The notes beneath the pieces were generated by a model. It saw nothing but the letters and a program-made list of their open reading frames with translations, was not told the DNA's origin and searched no databases. Made by a program: the position numbers and the translations under genes. From Desulfobulbaceae bacterium UBA2213 (GTDB lineage Bacteria; Desulfobacterota; Desulfobulbia; Desulfobulbales; Desulfocapsaceae), in assembly GCA_002327225.1 (NCBI GenBank), contig DCUN01000019.1:1-23668 (forward strand): a stretch of DNA of 23,668 bases, read 5' to 3'. How positions within the stretch are numbered: the first letter of the stretch is position 1; each line of letters opens with the position of its first letter. Positions 22,410 through 23,668 of the stretch are shown here, in pieces.

Positions 22410-23668
22410 CCTGACTCCAGAAGGGATTACGACGAAATAGAATTAGCATATGCTGAGCGGGATTTAATCGGCCTGACCTGACCTGACTCCAGAAGGGATT
22501 ACGACTATTTCGTTCACTCCCTTCTTAAATCCAGCATGCAGCCTGACCTGACCTGACTCCAGAAGGGATTACGACACAAATTGACCTTGGTTGACCGCGC
22601 TCTTTTGGTGTGAGCCTGACCTGACCTGACTCCAGAAGGGATTACGACGCTTACTTTCGCATAGGCCACCTTCTGTTCTCGCTTCGCCTGACCTGACCTG
22701 ACTCCAGAAGGGATTACGACTGCGTTAGTACCCGCAACAATAATCTTTACCGTCTCAAGCCTGACCTGACCTGACTCCAGAAGGGATTACGACAGACAAT
22801 AGAAAGGGAGTGACCTAAACGGTCACTCCCTTGCCTGACCTGACCTGACTCCAGAAGGGATTACGACACGTCTTTTCTAGAGCGAAGGTATTGGCAAACA
22901 GTACCATAGCCTGACCTGACCTGACTCCAGAAGGGATTACGACAGCCTTTGTTCAGCAGTGACACACCTATTTTTCGCGCCTGACCTGACCTGACTCCAG
23001 AAGGGATTACGACCAACCACTCACGCTGCTCATCACTGAAACTCATCATCATGCCTGACCTGACCTGACTCCAGAAGGGATTACGACTTGAACAAATTTG
23101 AGGTTCCACTAAAATAAACCTCACCACGCCTGACCTGACCTGACTCCAGAAGGGATTACGACTTTACTACCACGTGCAACAATGCGAGCGAACCTAAAAA
23201 GGCCTGACCTGACCTGACTCCAGAAGGGATTACGACAAGCCGAATAATGACAGCTTCGCGCTGTCAGATATCCGGCCTGACCTGACCTGACTCCAGAAGG
23301 GATTACGACATTTTCTGAGAGGCAATCAACGCACGGTCGGTGGCGACCAGCCTGACCTGACCTGACTCCAGAAGGGATTACGACCAATCGGCTCATTGCT
23401 TTTCTCTTCAATAGTTTGTGCCGTTGCCTGACCTGACCTGACTCCAGAAGGGATTACGACAGTTAATAGGCGCAAGGGTTACAATCGGCTCATTGCTGCC
23501 TGACCTGACCTGACTCCAGAAGGGATTACGACTACAATACGCCATCCCTCTCTTCGTATCGGCCAACGGGGGCCTGACCTGACCTGACTCCAGAAGGGAT
23601 TACGACCAAAATATGTTTTAGTTCTGGCTATGAGTCCTTCTTTTGGGCCTGACCTGACCTGACTCCAG
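22399..23668 (+). CRISPR. CRISPR array, 17 complete 35-bp repeats and a partial 18th
   Basis: The repeat is 35 bp: GCCTGACCTGACCTGACTCC followed by AGAAGGGATTACGAC. Repeats start at 22399, 22471, 22541, 22614, 22686, 22759, 22833, 22909, 22979, 23053, 23128, 23202, 23275, 23350, 23426, 23498, 23572 and, cut by the window end, 23647. All appear identical. The 17 spacers are 35-41 nt, typical for type III. The repeat has little hairpin potential. Its last eight bases, ATTACGAC, would form the crRNA 5' handle if transcribed on the plus strand, which fits the leader promoter and gene direction. The array continues beyond the window. Confidence 0.98.

Noticed and set aside
22506..22832. Ten bases (TCACTCCCTT) shared by spacers 2 and 6
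   Set aside because: Short, in different contexts, and in spacer 6 it is part of the hairpin arm; chance is a fair explanation.
22861..23411. Minus-strand open frames of 88 and 96 codons over the CRISPR array
   Set aside because: They are made of translated repeats (the VIPSGVRSGQA-like unit) alternating with spacers; repeat length and lack of stops create them by chance.
22434..23646. Open frames on the reverse complement of most spacers as proof of antisense targeting
   Set aside because: In 35-41 nt at least one of three frames is open in most random sequences, so this carries little weight except for the joined 62-nt case.

Overview
This window is a bacterial accessory region built around a complete type III-A (Csm) CRISPR-Cas locus with a CRISPR array running off the right edge. 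Base composition is moderate (about half G+C). Promoter and Shine-Dalgarno signals are bacterial, and protein style (NE0113-type CARF protein, Cas1 of about 390 aa, Csm5 with a charged tail, several toxin-antitoxin pairs) suggests a Desulfobacterota/deltaproteobacterium-like host. That assignment is an impression from the sequence, not a search result.

Left part (1-3300): an integration hot spot. The window opens with the last bases of a tRNA-Pro gene. A 3' half of tRNA-Gln(CTG) lies on the minus strand, and two nearly identical fragments of a tyrosine-recombinase 3' end flank a RelE/Xre toxin-antitoxin pair. Then come a HicAB pair, a frameshifted DDE transposase remnant and the first 24 codons of an ADP-ribosylglycohydrolase gene. 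This is typical island-edge debris.

First cas unit (3394-8068): cas6, a CARF protein of the NE0113 family, a CARF-adenosine deaminase (Cad1/CAAD) and a Nudix hydrolase, all abutting or overlapping. A palindrome-controlled AAA ATPase with a DUF234-like nuclease tail (8178-9569) separates this unit from the next.

Second unit (9697-16633): cas10 (HD and GGDD both intact), csm2, csm3, csm4, csm5 (with a C-terminal extension of about 220 aa) and a tiny membrane protein overlapping the end of csm5. Next come csx20 (putative ring nuclease), hipBA and a CARF-HEPN RNase (Csx1/Csx2 type).

Third unit (20368-23668): cas1, two tandem cas2 paralogues, a leader with a good promoter, a Cys-rich micro-ORF with a near-consensus Shine-Dalgarno sequence, and an array of 17 complete 35-bp repeats plus a partial 18th.

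How it should work: Cas6 processes crRNA. The Csm complex senses complementary RNA, Csm3 cuts it, and Cas10 can cut DNA and make cyclic oligoadenylates. These would switch on Csx2 (RNA cleavage) and Cad1 (ATP to ITP, with the Nudix enzyme a plausible next step to IMP). NE0113 and Csx20 are candidates to sense or remove the messenger. A palindromic motif centred on GCAACATTGC lies upstream of cas6, cas10 and cas1, suggesting one shared regulator for the three units. The less-explored parts are that motif, the leader micro-ORF, the small membrane protein, the paired Cas2 proteins and the Csm5 tail.
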